Shown in pieces: positions 1 to 12,584 of a DNA stretch of 64,000 nt; the first letter of the stretch is position 1, and each line of letters opens with the position of its first letter. Location of the stretch: contig CM062292.1 in the NCBI GenBank assembly GCA_031216915.1, positions 3,158,457-3,222,456 on the forward strand. The letters run 5' to 3'. Both the position numbers and the translations under genes were made by a program. The notes beneath the pieces were generated by a model that was given only the letters and a program-made list of their open reading frames with translations, was not told the DNA's origin and made no database searches. The DNA is from Pictodentalium vernedei (taxonomy: Eukaryota > Mollusca > Scaphopoda > Dentaliida > Dentaliidae).

Positions 1-156
1 GGTTACCCAGAGGTCCATTGGCTGAACCATTGCTTGTGCACGGGCCATATGTACAAAATTTGATAGCTTTACTTGGGCCATAACGCGCACATTAACGCGC
101 ATATCAACCTGCTATTTGTGCGCATTTCATGACAGGACTTCCAGTTTTAACAGTAG
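1..156. mobile_element. M2 MITE, right half, cut by the window start
   Basis: Starts in the central hairpin (GAGGTCCATTGGCTGAA) and runs to TGACAGGACTTCCAGTTTTAACAG. Confidence 0.88.
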
Positions 157-249
157 GATCATGGTATATTTTGCGAACTCATTAAACCCTTAGTTATTAA
201 ATTTCGGAGTTGAAAAAAAAATGCATGGTTACATAGTGCGTTAACATCT

Positions 250-362
250 AACGGCCAGCCGCCGTGGACTGGTCACTTTCCGTGGCTGGGCAATATTTCC
301 ACGAGCGCAATAAAATCAGATTCCGAACCCAAATTATAGGAATAAACATCACAAATTTAACG
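250..362. mobile_element. M4 MITE fragment
   Basis: GCCGTGGACTGGTCACTTTC, GGGCAATATTTCCACGAG and AATTATAGGAATAA match the left half of M4. The central stem and right half are missing. Confidence 0.78.
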
Positions 363-1136
363 AATATGGACTCTTCCAATGCACGACATTTAACTGCTAT
401 GGACTATATTTGAGACCAGATAAATCTGAGAATAATGCAATATCGTTCACTTTTGTGATTTTCACAACAGAAAAAGAACGACCATACGTTTTTCTTCTGG
501 AAACCGATATTTCAGTACCGCACCGAATCATCAACACTAAGTGGCAACGGCAGGAATCCATGGTGATATTGAATACGCATTGCTTTTTTTTGAAGTGCGA
601 AATTTGTTTTAAAAATAAAACGAAACGCCACAAGCATATCTGAAGTACCCTTGCACACTTTTACTGCTATTACCACCTGAATAAAGTTAACGAAATATTT
701 TCAAACGTTCAAAAAATTACTTTCGGTCTCTTGGGAAGACTGTAACAAAAATCGATAGAGTCGTAAAAACAACAAGGAACTTTAAATATTTAACGTTATA
801 AATCAATAAAACTTCACAACAAAACTTAAAAAATCAAATGTACATGGTTCTCATATCATATATTTAAAACATTTTCATTTAATCCTTTTTGAAGTGATAG
901 ACAAGTGAACGCTTAGGCAGCCAATTGCATCGAGGCAATTGTTTGACTTGAAACATTGGTTCTATATGGATCCAATTGAGCTTTTAAGGGCCCAGTTGAG
1001 CGTAAAGTGTAACAACTGTAACTGTTGTGTCATAAAATAAATAATTAAGTGATCTATAAAGCGTAATCATTATTCATCCAATATCCGTGCAAAACTACTG
1101 TTTTGTGTGGCTAAATATTTGACATTATAAAATCAG

Positions 1137-1286
1137 TTGGGTTGAATATTAACCCAAATGAACTGGGTTGAGTGAAGATGTACTCAATTTAACCCAAATG
1201 AATTGAATTGAGTAGGTATGCGCCCAATTGGGTTCATATTCACTCAACCCATTTCATTTGGTTTGATTTTGAACCCAACTGACATT
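1137..1286. repeat. Inverted repeat rich in GGGTT/AACCC
   Basis: CAGTTGGGTTGAATATTAAC on the left pairs loosely with GAACCCAACTG on the right; short AACCCAAATGAA words repeat between. Confidence 0.6.
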
Positions 1287-1940
1287 AGAGTGTGGACCAT
1301 TGACGAGTAAATGCCGTAGTTTCACAACGATTCACCGATTGATTTGTGAAAAAAAACCAAAGTCTAACATTTAAAGACATATTTTTTGCATCTCTATTTT
1401 TGTAGTCCCAAACGAATCATCAGTTGAACCTATTGCATTAACAATGCAAAACAAAGAAAATAAATACCCCGACATAACCAGGAGCATCACAAGCACATGT
1501 TTAGACAAGTGGCCATGGGATCACCCATAAGGTCATTTTACTAAAATTTATTTGTTATTTTTATAATATTTTCATTCAGTTATCTCATTTGGTGATCACT
1601 AGACTTTGAGGTGATTGAGAGGATATAAGCTCTCCAAACACCGTGTAGGGTGTGTTTAAGCCAAACAGGTCGCCAGTTCCACGTAACTGTATCTCAGCCG
1701 ACGATATTTTTTTTATTTACAGGACAACGCAAGTCGCTCTAAGTGTTTTGTACAACTGACAAAAGAGGCTCGATCCAAACCTAATTTACTCAAATTGTCC
1801 ATATTCGTTATTTTGATGTAAACCAAGTAATATTTTCAACGTGTTGCCTAACCCTTTGAACGAGTAAGAACGATTTGTCCTAGACATAAGTTCGCCCCAT
1901 TTTTGTCTTATCATTAGAGGCCTATATACGGGACATTGAT

Positions 1941-2000
1941 GACAAAATAATAGCTGCAGTCTGCAGCCAGACGGCTGCAGACTGCAGTTATTATTTTATC
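1941..2000. repeat. Palindrome with CTGCAG words
   Basis: AAAATAATAGCTGCAGTCTG / CAGACTGCAGTTATTATTTT around GCCAGACGGC. Confidence 0.88.
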
Positions 2001-2369
2001 CTCCCTGTGTATTGATATTGGACTGACCCATCTCACTGTAAGTGTTTACAAAGGCGATACCATTACCAGTTGACAGAATGTAATTCGGACGGTGTTTGGG
2101 CGTGTTTTTAACTTTTAGCGCCTCTCCCAGTGATCAACTCCGCTACTGTTTCTTTGGTGACATTTCCCATTTGTGGCATAAAGCCCGTTACTAAAATACT
2201 CGTTTCCATTTCTAAAGTTGTGAAAATTAAAAATCAGAGTTGTGTGCTTTGTATTGTATGTGAAGGTGTTTTTTCGCCTTGTTCGTTCGTCTATGTATTA
2301 TTTCGTCTTTCTGCTTTGTTGTTTGGTAAAAAGTAATGCTAGGGAATGTAATGAAAAGAATTTAATGCA

Positions 2370-2515
2370 ATTTTCAATTTTGATAATCTTTATCGGAGTA
2401 TGAACGTGTGGGAATGGGAACAAATTATATTAATCCCTTCGGGATTCATACATAGTTTGTACTCATTCCCACACGCTCATACTTCAATAAAGATTATAAA
2501 AAATGCATTCAATTC
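2370..2515. repeat. Foldback element
   Basis: ATAATCTTTATCGGAGTATG and GTGTGGGAATG pair with CATTCCCACACGCTCATACT and AATAAAGATTAT; the loop contains CCCTTCGGGA. Confidence 0.87.
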
Positions 2516-3334
2516 TTAAGTGATTGCAGTTCTTATTTATCAATCAGTGCGCGGGACTGTTTTTATTAAATTCTAGATTCTGCATAAAGGTATTTTTTTT
2601 ATATAGGATGGTAATAATGTACCAAACTGCAAAGTGAAACATTCACTTTAGGAAAAAAGACAAAATCGTTAGAAGAATGTGTTTTCCTATGAACCTTTGA
2701 ATACATTGTTAGTTACGTTCATGTTTGACCCCTTGAATTCAATCCTTAGATATTCTATTTATAACATACACGATGAAAAAATATTATCCATGGATTGGTC
2801 CAGAAGACATATTTTACCCACAACAGATTGGATCAAGTAGCTTGTATGCAACATCCTTGTAATTTTAAGAAGCTTTCGATGTGTTGAAAATATGGTGTTT
2901 TAAAAACGAGGATCCATCCTTTGCACAACTTTTTAGTTGAATGTAGAAGTCCTGTCATAATTTGGGTAGAAAATGCTCATTGGTTAATGTGCCTCTTACC
3001 GAAATGTTGCTGTTTTTCTGGAGGAATTGAGTGCTAATGGGGAAGTTTGTGTTTGATCTGGACAAAAATGTCCACTTATTCAGCGCGTTATTTCTTCAAA
3101 ATATGGCACAATACAGTGACAATACATCCAGTTTCAACTGTTTGTCAATAAACAGCAAGTAAGTTTTTCTATGTGAAAATCAGTTTGCCATGGAAGGCCT
3201 AAAATAGAAAATATATCAAAGATTAATATGTAAGCAAACTGGCATTGCAGGAAGATACCTCATTCAAATAATATCAGTTGTTAGTGGCATTATATGGTAT
3301 AAACAGTTAGCTTTCGCCTACTATATGAAGAGTA

Positions 3335-3612
3335 AGGTCGCAGTGAACTGGTCACTTTCCACGGGTGGGCAATATTTCCACTGACGCAATAATATTAGAT
3401 TCTAAACACTAATTATAGGCATAATCATCAAACAATTAATTAATGGAGCACCGAACACAACTCCGTGCTTCATTAATTAAAATTTTGCCAATTATTATTT
3501 TTATTACCGGTTGATGAAATTTTGCCGATTATTATTTTTATTACCGGTAAACACATGCGTGCGCATCACTGCCCATGCGTGTATTATGACCAGTCCACGG
3601 CGTCTATACTAT
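3335..3612. mobile_element. M4 MITE with internal 36-bp duplication
   Basis: Left part GAACTGGTCACTTTCCACGG, central stem TTAATTAATGGAGCACCG/CGTGCTTCATTAATTAA, right part ACCAGTCCACGGCG. The stretch AATTTTGCCRATTATTATTT is tandemly duplicated at 3480-3548. Confidence 0.85.
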
Positions 3613-3634
3613 ATGGACTCATTGCCATCGTATA

Positions 3635-3948
3635 CAGTTAAAACTAGAAGTCCTGTCACGAATAGTGCGCTTATCTAGGCTTAATTGCGCGTTGGAATTG
3701 CGCACAATTGCCATATCAAATGGCATCCAAAGCACGGCAGGTTCTCTTGGTTACTCATAGCAAACACATGCAATGTTTCTGCCAATGGACCTCCGGGTTA
3801 CCCGGAGGTCCATTGGCTGAAACATTGCTTGTGCACAGGCCATATGTACAGAATTTGATAGCTTTACTTGGGCCATAACGCGTACATTAACGTGCATTTC
3901 AACGTGGTATTTGTGCGCATTTCATGACAGGACTTCTAGTTTTAACTG
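3635..3948. mobile_element. M2 MITE, full length
   Basis: Terminal inverted repeat CAGTTAAAACTAGAAGTCCT, flanked by TA on both sides (Tc1/mariner-like). The centre is the hairpin GCCAATGGACCTCCGG/CCGGAGGTCCATTGGC. Confidence 0.92.
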
Positions 3949-4813
3949 TATATCACCTTACGTTACTAAAATCTGTGTATACAATATTGTCTTATAGACA
4001 GCCATTGTGATAGATTAAGAAACAAAGGGGGGAATTCTCTAACTGCCCGTCGAGTACGGGCATGTCCTTGCAAATTGTAGAAATTATATTCCAGCGTGCG
4101 CGTAAAGCTTAATTTCAGTGAAATTCCCATACGTTTGTCTGTGGAAAGACGTGCTATTATTCATATGCGCAAGAGTACCTGATTTGTGAAAGCATTCGAG
4201 CATTACCAACGTGTTTTCAAGTACTGTGATAAATAATTTTAATAACTAAATAAAATGATCGACGGTTGGGTGTTCATCGCTTTCGTACTTAACCAGTGAA
4301 ATATGTTGATGGTGCATTGTATGGATGAATAATCAGAAAAACTGATCTATCGATTCATATCCTTCACCTGATCTACAAGTGTTGCCATATATATATCAAC
4401 AAATCCTATATACTTTGATTCTGGATTTTGTCTACTCCTATTTAATACGACCTAGGTAGGTTAGGTGTGTGAGTAGTAGGAGAGGGATGAACCTAACCTA
4501 TTCAGGGATAGGTTAGGTGTATGGACAGCTAGAATATAAATTGGGACACCACCAGGCGTTCTGAAATTGTCACAAACTCCGAAACATTGTGACAAAACAA
4601 AGGGTGGGTTAATTACTGATAACACTGTTTAGATTGATGCCACATGGCTGACAATTTTCGTCATCGGCAGTGATTTATGTTATAGTTATCTCCCCTTAAT
4701 TTTCAAAATTTGTCAGTACATTTAAAACTAAAGGTAATGGAATTTCATTTAAAATTGTCAATTTCTAAACGTTTGCGAATATGTATCATCTAGTTGCGCA
4801 CCAATTCACAGTC

Positions 4814-5062
4814 TTAACCATTTACCTACCATGAAAATTAGACAACACTTGCAAACAAAATTCTTGAATAACTAATTCTTTTCATTTTTGGTCTAAAAAA
4901 CATAGGTTATGACCCCCCTTTGGAACGAGCTCGACAAGTTCGTTCCAAAGAGGGGTCATAACCTATTTTCTGTGACAGAAAATGAAAATATAATGAACAT
5001 TAACTGGCGATTTTTTTTAATAGCACTGGTCGGTTTGGCCTTTACGTTGAGTAAAGGGTTAA
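4814..5062 (-). mobile_element. PB MITE (piggyBac-like foldback)
   Basis: The element is flanked by TTAA, has CCATTTACC / GGGTAAAGG-type ends and a central palindrome with TAGGTTATGACCCC/GGGGTCATAACCTA. Minus means it starts with the ATGAAAAGCAGAC-type end. Confidence 0.85.
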
Positions 5063-6151
5063 TGTATTTTCTGTAGAGTAGTATAACTGACTTTTTACAG
5101 TTTTTATCCAATTATTTTGAACGTTTAACTGCTATTTCTGTTGATACCCGTTTAAAAATAAGAGAACAACGTCTTTTTCTGTTCTGTAATGTGTTTTGTC
5201 TGTTCATTATATCAACAGTGTTTTAATCGTGACTTATAATACAGACACTGTCGGTTTCATTAATATAAACACTGAAGATGTGAAATTTGCTGTATTCTTT
5301 TCTTGCAAATTTCTGTAAACACATTTACAAAACAGAATGCCAGAGCGGACATATTGGCTGGCGAAGTACGGATATATAGTCCTAATGACGGGTTATCTGT
5401 AAATTGGTTGCTCCAAAAAACCTAGATTCTGTGCTGTTACTTATAATAACGAAAACACCACACATTTGTTGGAGCAGTCTGAAGTTTTGTTTTTGTTTAT
5501 TAAAAATAACAAAAGACGATTTTATACACTACCGATATCATAGAGTTTTTTTACTTCCTAATTTACCTTCTTCGATGGTCAAATAATTTCAAGGGAGATA
5601 ACTTTATGGTAAGTCGGTTCTCATGACGATGTAAGTCATGGGTTAAGGTACTTTATACGCGTGTAACAAATGGTAACGCATCGTTATATAGTGTACATTG
5701 TTTTCAACGAATTCGATGGAATATCTTCATCGGTACGGTTTCACAGACTTCTTGTAAAATTTATAAAACGACCCCAGTGCATTCTATACAAGAAATTTGC
5801 AGCATATCAGTGACTATCGGACTGACCACTGACCATACATGTCCTTGTATAAATCATATCATATGGTTTACATTGAATGTGGTGGTGCATTAATTAACTC
5901 CTTGTTATCAACACGCAATTAAAGGAACCTTTGTTAATATAGACCAATATAAGGTTTTTTTTCGAAAGCTGACGGGTCTCTTGCGTGTAGAGGCATAACA
6001 TATGTCATGTGGTAGCAGCAATTTAAAATTACTGCATAATTTATATCACAATGAATTTTGAAGCAGCAGCAGAAATGTAGAGTTTGTCAGTCAGGGTCAA
6101 TTTTTCTTTTGATTTTGTGTAATTTATTTTCTTATAGAGTCTCTTAACCTT
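5063..6151. other. Intergenic sequence, nothing recognised
   Basis: AT-rich; frames up to 60 codons only. Confidence 0.5.
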
Positions 6152-6402
6152 TTAACCCTTTACCTAACATGAAAAGCAGACGACACTTGCAAAAAAAATT
6201 CTTCAATTACTAATTTTTTTCATTTTTTGTCTCAAAAACATAGGTTATGACCCGTCGTTGGAACGAGCTCGACGAGCTCGTTCCAACGAGGGGTCATAAC
6301 CTATGTTTTTGAGACAAAAAATGAAAATATTTTGAAAATTAATTGGCGATTTTTGAGAATAGCGCTGGCCGGTTTTGGCCGTTACGTTGGGTAAAGGGTT
6401 AA
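6152..6402 (-). mobile_element. PB MITE
   Basis: TTAA flanks, CCCTTTACCTAAC / GTTGGGTAAAGGG ends, central palindrome around GAACGAGCTCGACGAGCTCG. Confidence 0.93.
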
Positions 6403-6420
6403 CCAACATAATAACCAAAA

Positions 6421-6530
6421 GCGATCAGCGCTTTTTACAAAAATCGTAATTCATATTTTATTGCATTTGCATTATTTGTCACAGAAACATAGCTTTTGAC
6501 CATTTATTGGAACGAGCTCACTGATTTGTT
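6421..6530 (-). mobile_element. PB MITE fragment, diverged
   Basis: GCGATCAGCGCTTTTTACAA, CAGAAACATAGCTTTTGACC and ATTGGAACGAGCTC follow the order of half a PB element. Confidence 0.5.
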
Positions 6531-6788
6531 TGTTTGTTTTTAGTTATCATCTGCTGTATGGATTGGGTGAAGAGTAGAAACGCATGGCATATTGTCGCAG
6601 TATTTGAAGTCGGATATCATTTTTTACGGAGAGAAACTTTTTTTGGGTTAATTACTAATACAAAAACAGGGTCGGGCATGAATATTGGGTCAATCGGATG
6701 AACCTGAACCATTTAATAGTGCGTACACATTATTAAATTGTCCATTGTACAAGAACAGTCTCATAAAACATCTATATTGCTCTTCGTT

Positions 6789-6843
6789 AAGCTTTCGGTC
6801 TCTTGGCCTTCTTCAAGGACCCTTCATATTGAGGCCAAAAGCT
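6789..6843. repeat. Short inverted repeat
   Basis: AGCTTTCGGTCTCTTGGCC pairs imperfectly with GGCCAAAAGCTT. Confidence 0.55.
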
Positions 6844-7204
6844 TGACAAACAGCAATTTAGACATTTAATATTGTTTCAATGCAACTGGATATTCAACCA
6901 ATGTAATCGTGTTTGGCAAAGCTCAGTCCGCTCTGTCAAACAGGGTTGAATTGATAAATTTTGTAGTTACATTATGGTGAAAATCAGTATAAAATTCTGG
7001 TTATTATAACGCTTACAGCCATAATTACCATCAAAAAACTCATGACAGAAAATATCGCACACCAGATATCTAATGTTGGAATGACGTCAGAAACCATTGT
7101 TAATGTCGTGAGTTTGTACGAGAGTTGTTTTTTTTTAAACAGAATTGAATTAATCTTCTCTTATTTTTCATCAACTGTCTGTCTACCTGGGCCTAACAAA
7201 ATTA

Positions 7205-7310
7205 CAGATGACATTTGCAGAAAACATTTCCTGAATAGCTAAATATTATCAGTTTTAGTCCCGAAAGCATAGCTCATGCCCCTCGAATGAATGAGCTCAT
7301 TTCAGTTAGT
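7205..7310. mobile_element. PB MITE fragment, strongly diverged
   Basis: GACATTTGCAGAAAACATTT, CTGAATAGCTAA and CATAGCTCATGCCCCTCG resemble one arm of PB. Confidence 0.4.
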
Positions 7311-7388
7311 GGTCATATGCGACATAACCCGGGCCATGATCATGATATGTACTAATTTCATAAAGTAGAGTGACTTCGGAGTGAATTT

Positions 7389-7464
7389 GGGGGTAAAACA
7401 ATCAATGTTCTCAACGTGCAGCCCCATGGCTGCACGTTGAAACTATTAATTCATTTACCCCCAA
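7389..7464. repeat. Hairpin with GGGGGTAAA ends
   Basis: TGGGGGTAAA...CAACGTGCAGCC / GGCTGCACGTTG...TTTACCCCCA around CCATGG. Confidence 0.88.
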
Positions 7465-7545
7465 AAATAAATATAGACTGTTCCAATTGCTTCCATTGAA
7501 CTGACCTGGAAGATACCACCAGGGTTCTAAGGGTTAAATAAGACA

Positions 7546-7685
7546 TTATGTGGTAAACAAAATCTCAAATTCGTCAGGATTTTTTCCATGAAATTTCTGA
7601 ACCTCTTTCGCTAAAATCGATCTGGGCATCGGTAGACCTCGACTCATATCGATAACATTGAAGTCAGAACAGAAATTTAAAATGA
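7546..7685. repeat. Dispersed repeat shared with 9565-9840
   Basis: CTCAAATTCGTCAGGATTTT and GCTAAAATCGATCTGGGCAT match, with changes, the flanks of the array at 9616-9815. Its identity is unknown; short frames on both strands are not recognisable. Confidence 0.45.
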
Positions 7686-7689
7686 AATC

Positions 7690-8559
7690 GCGACTCATTG
7701 GTGATCCTCTATTTCCTCTGGTGCAATTTCCCATTTCGATAGATTTGTATGACATCGATACCGACTTTCGTCAACTCATCACCAGGATACTAACTGGATT
7801 AACAAGCTCTCAGGATGAATTGGAAACTCATTCTCAATGTAATTTGTCTGGTATTCTCGTCCCTGCTGGCTTTTGATTCGGTCTTCCCCATGTTTTTTTT
7901 GATTTTTTTTGTTTGTTTTGTTTTTTTTGTTTTTTTTAAGCAGTTTGCCTCTCACTCTGTATATGCATAAATTAAAGGAATGGTGAAGTCCGTTTCATGT
8001 GCCTAGCTCAACTGGGCTCCTACCACCACTCGCATCACCAACACATGATTTATTCGAGCTATTCTTAAAAGAAGATAATGGGAATTTACCATGTTGCATT
8101 AGAACTTCTTCATTTTTTCTACCCCCTTGGTCTTTCTATTTCACTCTATTTTCCTCTTTTATATCTCAATGCTCTTTCTCATTCCTACATAAGGGAAGGC
8201 AGGAAGACAGCCAGTCTGGCTATGCCTTACCCTACCCGTATACGAATGAAGTATTGACGGATTTGTAATATAGTGTCAACTGTATTTATATATTGTAAAT
8301 GTTCGGATTTCATGTACTTTATGTTTAGTCTTTTGTAAATTTGTTTGCTGGTGAATAAAATATATATCGATTTGACCCGTCACAAGTAAATATAATTATT
8401 ACTTTCCAAAGTGTGATTTAATGGGATTTCCCGATTTGATTATAAACGATAACTTAACAAATGAATTATGCAATCAACAATTGTGACATGTATCCGTGCG
8501 CATAAACGAAGACGCTGTGCCGTGGATGTAATGGGGACTTCATTGTTTTGTTTGTTATT
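7690..8559. other. Unidentified sequence, possible retroelement 3' end
   Basis: An 89-codon + frame (7999-8268) ends before TTTGTTTGCTGGTGAATAAA, which looks like a 3' UTR with a poly(A) signal. It is not recognised. Confidence 0.3.
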
Positions 8560-8784
8560 TTAACCCTTTACTTACCTAATTTGAAAAAAAGACGACACTT
8601 GCAAAAACAATTCTTGAATAGCTATTATTTTCATCTTTTGACTCAAAAACATAGGTTATGACCCCTCATTGCAACGAGCTCGTTCTAATGAGTGGTCATA
8701 ACTTATGTTTTAGAGACAAAAAACGAAAAAATAACTTGAAATTTTTTAGGATAGCGCTGGTCGTTACGTTAGGTAAAGGGTTAA
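8560..8784 (-). mobile_element. PB MITE
   Basis: TTAA flanks, CCCTTTACTTACC / TAGGTAAAGGG ends, central TAGGTTATGACCCC/GTGGTCATAACTTA. A truncated SINE follows directly. Confidence 0.88.
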
Positions 8785-8814
8785 ATAATATAATTATCGT
8801 TAATAATGAAAAGT

Positions 8815-8979
8815 AATAAACAGAGTAATCGCGTGACTTGGGGAGCTGGAAGTTGCTTGCCGTTGCTCGGTGGTTCTCGCTGGGTACTCCGGCTTCCTCC
8901 ACCCGTAAAACATTCGCGGCCATGATCAGCCATTGTGCAGAAATATGTGACCTTAAACGCCAATAAATAAATAAATAAA
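8815..8979 (+). mobile_element. 5'-truncated SINE of the same family
   Basis: Only the 3' half remains: GTTGCTCGGTGGTTCTC, GGCTTCCTCCACCCGTAAAA, TGTGACCTTAAACGCCAATA and the AATA-repeat tail. Confidence 0.8.
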
Positions 8980-8983
8980 TATA

Positions 8984-9131
8984 TCGCTCGACTGGACTGA
9001 TTACGTGAAAGTATTCATTCGAGGCGAGGGATTATATTGTAAAACACTCGTGCGCATTCGCGCACTAGTGTTTATACAACGTCCCTCACCTATCATAAAT
9101 CATTTCACGTAACCAGTCCAGTCAAGCGATT
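8984..9131. repeat. Foldback element
   Basis: ATCGCTCGACTGGACTGATT and TGCGCATTCGCGCA centre; right end CCAGTCCAGTCAAGCGAT. It is an imperfect hairpin of about 148 bp. Confidence 0.87.
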
Positions 9132-9615
9132 ACTCTCTATTTAATCTACACACGGCAGTGTCATTGCTTCTCTTGTGAAGATTTAGCGTCGAATTATCTG
9201 ATTAGAAGAGGATGACTTTAGAAACCAAAATGGATTACACAAGTAATGACACGATGGTGGACGAAGTTTGTTTACATTCCCGGCGAACCTCGTCATGAAA
9301 ATCGGCTTTCGTTAAAGTTATATTCTCTGAAATTATAAGACTGGTAACGGTGGTCCAATTAAAAAGCACACACTTATTCACAAGACAACCATGACACCAG
9401 TAGCCAAAAAGCGAAGTTTCCTATTATTTCTTCAATGAACGAAAACAACACACAGCTCGTTTCAGCAAGTGGTAATAGGCTATTTTAGCTGGCAATTTTT
9501 GTGAATAGCCCTTTTTGGCTTTCGTCGTTGCATTACCTATAAACTTAAAAAAAAAAAAACACTGTGACAAACAGAATCTCAAATTAGTCAGGATTTGACA
9601 TGGAATTTGTCGTTC

Positions 9616-9815
9616 ACTAAAATCGGTCTGAGCCTCGGTAAACTCGGTCTGAGCCTCGGTAAACTTCGGTCTGAGTCTCGGTAATCTTCGGTCTTAACCT
9701 CGGTAAATTTCGGTCGGTCTTAGCCTCGGTAAACTTCGGTCCCGGCCTCGGTACACTTCGGTCGGAGTCTCGGTGAACTTCGGAGCAGATCGATTTCAGT
9801 GAACTCGGTACAGAC
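9616..9815. repeat. Short tandem array, about 22 bp per unit
   Basis: Units follow CTTCGGTCTGAGCCTCGGTAA with variation. The flanking sequence (AATCTCAAATTAGTCAGGAT) resembles that at 7560-7580 (AATCTCAAATTCGTCAGGAT), so both sites carry one dispersed repeat; only this one has the array. Confidence 0.75.
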
Positions 9816-10597
9816 AATTCATTCGAAATCGAAATTTCTTAGAGACGATCCAGATCTACTTAAAATGTCAATAAAAATGAATGTACAGAAGATGAACTCT
9901 ATCTAATTCAATTTAATTCTAATGGAGAAACGTGGGGAAATTATGTTATGTGTGTGGGTGGGGGGGGGGGGGGAGGGGGTGGACAACCGTTCACAACAAA
10001 TTTAGCCCCCTCTCGAAATGCCTAAGAAATTCCAATGCAAATGGCGGGACGGTCGCCTAAGTTACATCAATGCCATTGACTCGATTTGTGATTAAATTGA
10101 ATGGTGTAAGAATAACTGCTGTTGTACTAAGATAAGTCCAGATTAATCAAATAATTAACGCCAATTCGCTGGAAATAGCGGGTCGTCATCGGTGTAGAAA
10201 GTTTATTCGATCTTATCAAATGTTTTATTTTCTTTATATGTACTTAAATAAGGGTTTACTGGGAAAAACAGCTTCATCTCCACTCGAAAGTAACTGTTTC
10301 GGACATCCAGTCTATCTTCGTCAATCATGCTGACTAACCAGCTTGACCTTATTGACACAATCATTTGTAAGACGTGTTTTCTGTGAAAAGTTATTATTCT
10401 CCCCCGCCATAAATTGTCAGTTTATGATTTCATTTTACAACAATTAATAAAAACACAATGTTTGTTTAGTCATCGACCGCGCCTTGCAACTCCAGTAATT
10501 GTTCTTTATTAGTGCAAAGTATTTTCTTGGTGTTAAAGTTTCAGCATAATCCGAGACTTTTTAGTGCCAAATTAAATGTATAATACAATTCGTGATA

Positions 10598-10658
10598 CTT
10601 TGGGTGATAACTCCACTCCCTGGGTGATTTAGTTACAATCCACTCTCCACGTACTGTA
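10598..10658. mobile_element. M3 MITE fragment (one end)
   Basis: TGGGTGATAACTCCACTCCC, then CACTCTCCACGTACTG, matches the right end of M3. The left half is absent. It lies just before an M2 copy. Confidence 0.75.
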
Positions 10659-10691
10659 GTAACAACCAGTTTACATGTTCATGAACAATTA

Positions 10692-11004
10692 CAGTTAAAA
10701 CTAGAAGTCCTGTCAAGAATTGTGCGCTTATCTAGGCTTAATTGCGCGTAGGAATTGCGCGCAATTGCAATGTCGAATGGCATCAAAGCACGGCAGGTTC
10801 TCCTAGTTACTCATAGCAAACACAGGCAATGTTTCTGCCAATGGACCTCCGGGTCACCCGGAGGTCCATTGGCTGAAACGTTGCTTGTGCACAGGGCATA
10901 TGTACAGAATTTGATAGCCTTACTATGGTCATAACGCGTAAATTAACGCGCAGACCGACGTGCTATTTGTGCGCATTTCATGACAGGACTTCTAGTTTTA
11001 ACCG
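10692..11004. mobile_element. M2 MITE, full length
   Basis: Same ends and central hairpin as the copy at 3635-3948; one base differs in the right end (ACCG). Its right end abuts a PB copy at once. Confidence 0.9.
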
Positions 11005-11233
11005 TATCATGAAAAGCAGACCGGACGTCACTTGCAAACAAAATTATTGAATAACTAATTATTTTTCCATTTTTTCAGTCACAATCATAGTTTATGTCCC
11101 CTCATTGGAACGAGCTCAACGAGGGGTCATAAACTAGTGATTGAGACAAAATATGAAAAACTAATAAAAATTCAATGACAATTTTTTTAATAGCGCTGGC
11201 CAGTTTTGTCCATTGCATTGGGTAAAGGTTTAA
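11005..11233 (-). mobile_element. PB MITE lacking its first end, fused to M2
   Basis: It starts at ATCATGAAAAGCAGAC, without the CCCTTTACC end, directly at the M2 boundary. The other end is TTGGGTAAAGG. Confidence 0.78.
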
Positions 11234-11563
11234 GAAATGAGTACACAGTGAAGACATGATTACAGGCCTCAAGTTTTATCCTTCCGCAGTGTCACAGGTG
11301 CCATATCAATTAACCCATTCACACGCATGTGTCAATCTGTGTTTATTACACGCCTTCATGTCTACAAAAAACAATTATTAGAAGAACACTTGGCAATATA
11401 TTTGACAACTATCAACTAAAAGAACACACTTTATGGCCAAACAAATTTGCGAGGGGAACCCGTGTTACCATTTCATCTCCTGAGTTCCTACTGGCACATA
11501 GAACACATTGGAACTCAGGGGACGAATTGCCTTAATTCGCACTAGAAAATGATAACACACATC

Positions 11564-11998
11564 TGTAACCCTTATTGGGTTTGAAAAATTAAACTCAATA
11601 TATATGGTTCAAAATATTTATTTACACGGCTCGATCTCTTCACAATATATATACAACGTCCATCATATTTGCATTATGGAATAATAATATTCAATCCAAT
11701 TACTACAAATATATCTTTGCAAATATATAAGATTACACTAAATCAATGTTGTCAATACGATCACTCCATTCTTCTCAATCTATCTTGATCTCTACTGACC
11801 CGAAAGGTCAGGAATGTCGCGGGAAAAATAAGGTGTTAGTCACATGCCGAGTTAAGTGCAGTGCTGGATGTGCAGTGCTCAATCACTCAATACAGTCATC
11901 CTTCCACAGTCAACCCTTTACCAAATACAGCACAAATCTATAGACAGTTAGCCTATAGCTAGCCTATATACAAGCTATTTATTGAAATACGGGTTACA
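11564..11998 (-). repeat. 3' LTR of the retrotransposon (435 bp)
   Basis: Same length and ends as the LTR at 22561-22995. It is flanked at 11560-11563 by CATC, which recurs right after the other LTR at 22996-22999. Confidence 0.93.
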
Positions 11999-12011
11999 TC
12001 ATCCCCTCCTT
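11999..12011 (-). other. Polypurine tract of the retrotransposon
   Basis: The minus strand reads AAGGAGGGGATGA directly before the TGTAACCC start of the 3' LTR, the expected place for the plus-strand primer. Confidence 0.7.
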
Positions 12012-12156
12012 GCAGAGAAATGACTCCTGACATTAACTGGCTGAGCGCTAGATAAATTTTAGACAAACACTTGCACAAAAATACTTGCACAGACATTTGT
12101 TTTATTACAAATCACTGGAGAGTACCCTCTGGCACGCTTCAATAATTTGCAACAAG

Positions 12157-12545
12157 ATTTATTTATTTATTGGTGTTTATTTATTTATTGGTGTTTAAGG
12201 TCACATACTTATGCACAACGGCTAATCGTGACCGTGACAGTTTTACAGGTGGAGGAAGCCGGAGTACCCGGAGAGAACCACCGAGCAACGACGAGCAGCT
12301 GTCAGCTCTCCAACATCGTAACTCTGAACTCTGCACCGCAGCACAGGCAGGATTAGATTGGTTGAAGACATGCGCACCATCGACGTGCAGTACGCCTCAG
12401 TACACAGCGTCATCGTGCCCCCATGTAGGCAATCGGGGTGAAGTGTCTTGCCCAAGGACACAACGCGGTTGCCGCAGGTGGGATTCGAACCGAGGACCTC
12501 TCGGCTTGCAGCCTGCACCTCTACCAACTGAGCCACCGCGCCCCC
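12157..12545 (-). mobile_element. tRNA-derived SINE, full length, inside the retrotransposon
   Basis: On the minus strand it begins GGGGGCGCGGTGGCTCAGTT, with a Pol III A box (TGGCTCAGTTGG) and B box (GGTTCGAATCC). The body contains GTCCTTGGGCAAGACACTTC, and the tail is CACCAATAAATAAA repeats. A 10-bp target duplication TTGCAACAAG flanks it (12147-12156 and 12546-12555). Confidence 0.9.
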
Positions 12546-12584
12546 TTGCAACAAGTTAAGTCAATACCTTGATGAATATTTCAC

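Larger units (their letters stand above)
363..3334. other. Intergenic sequence, apart from the listed palindromes
   Basis: AT-rich DNA without a convincing exon; overlapping short frames at 397-643 on opposite strands are unsupported. Confidence 0.5.

Noticed and set aside
9617-9817. 66-codon minus-strand frame with YRGSDR repeats
   Set aside because: Translation of the short tandem array; not a gene.
12243-12559. Frames of 103-129 codons on both strands
   Set aside because: They lie inside the SINE; non-coding.
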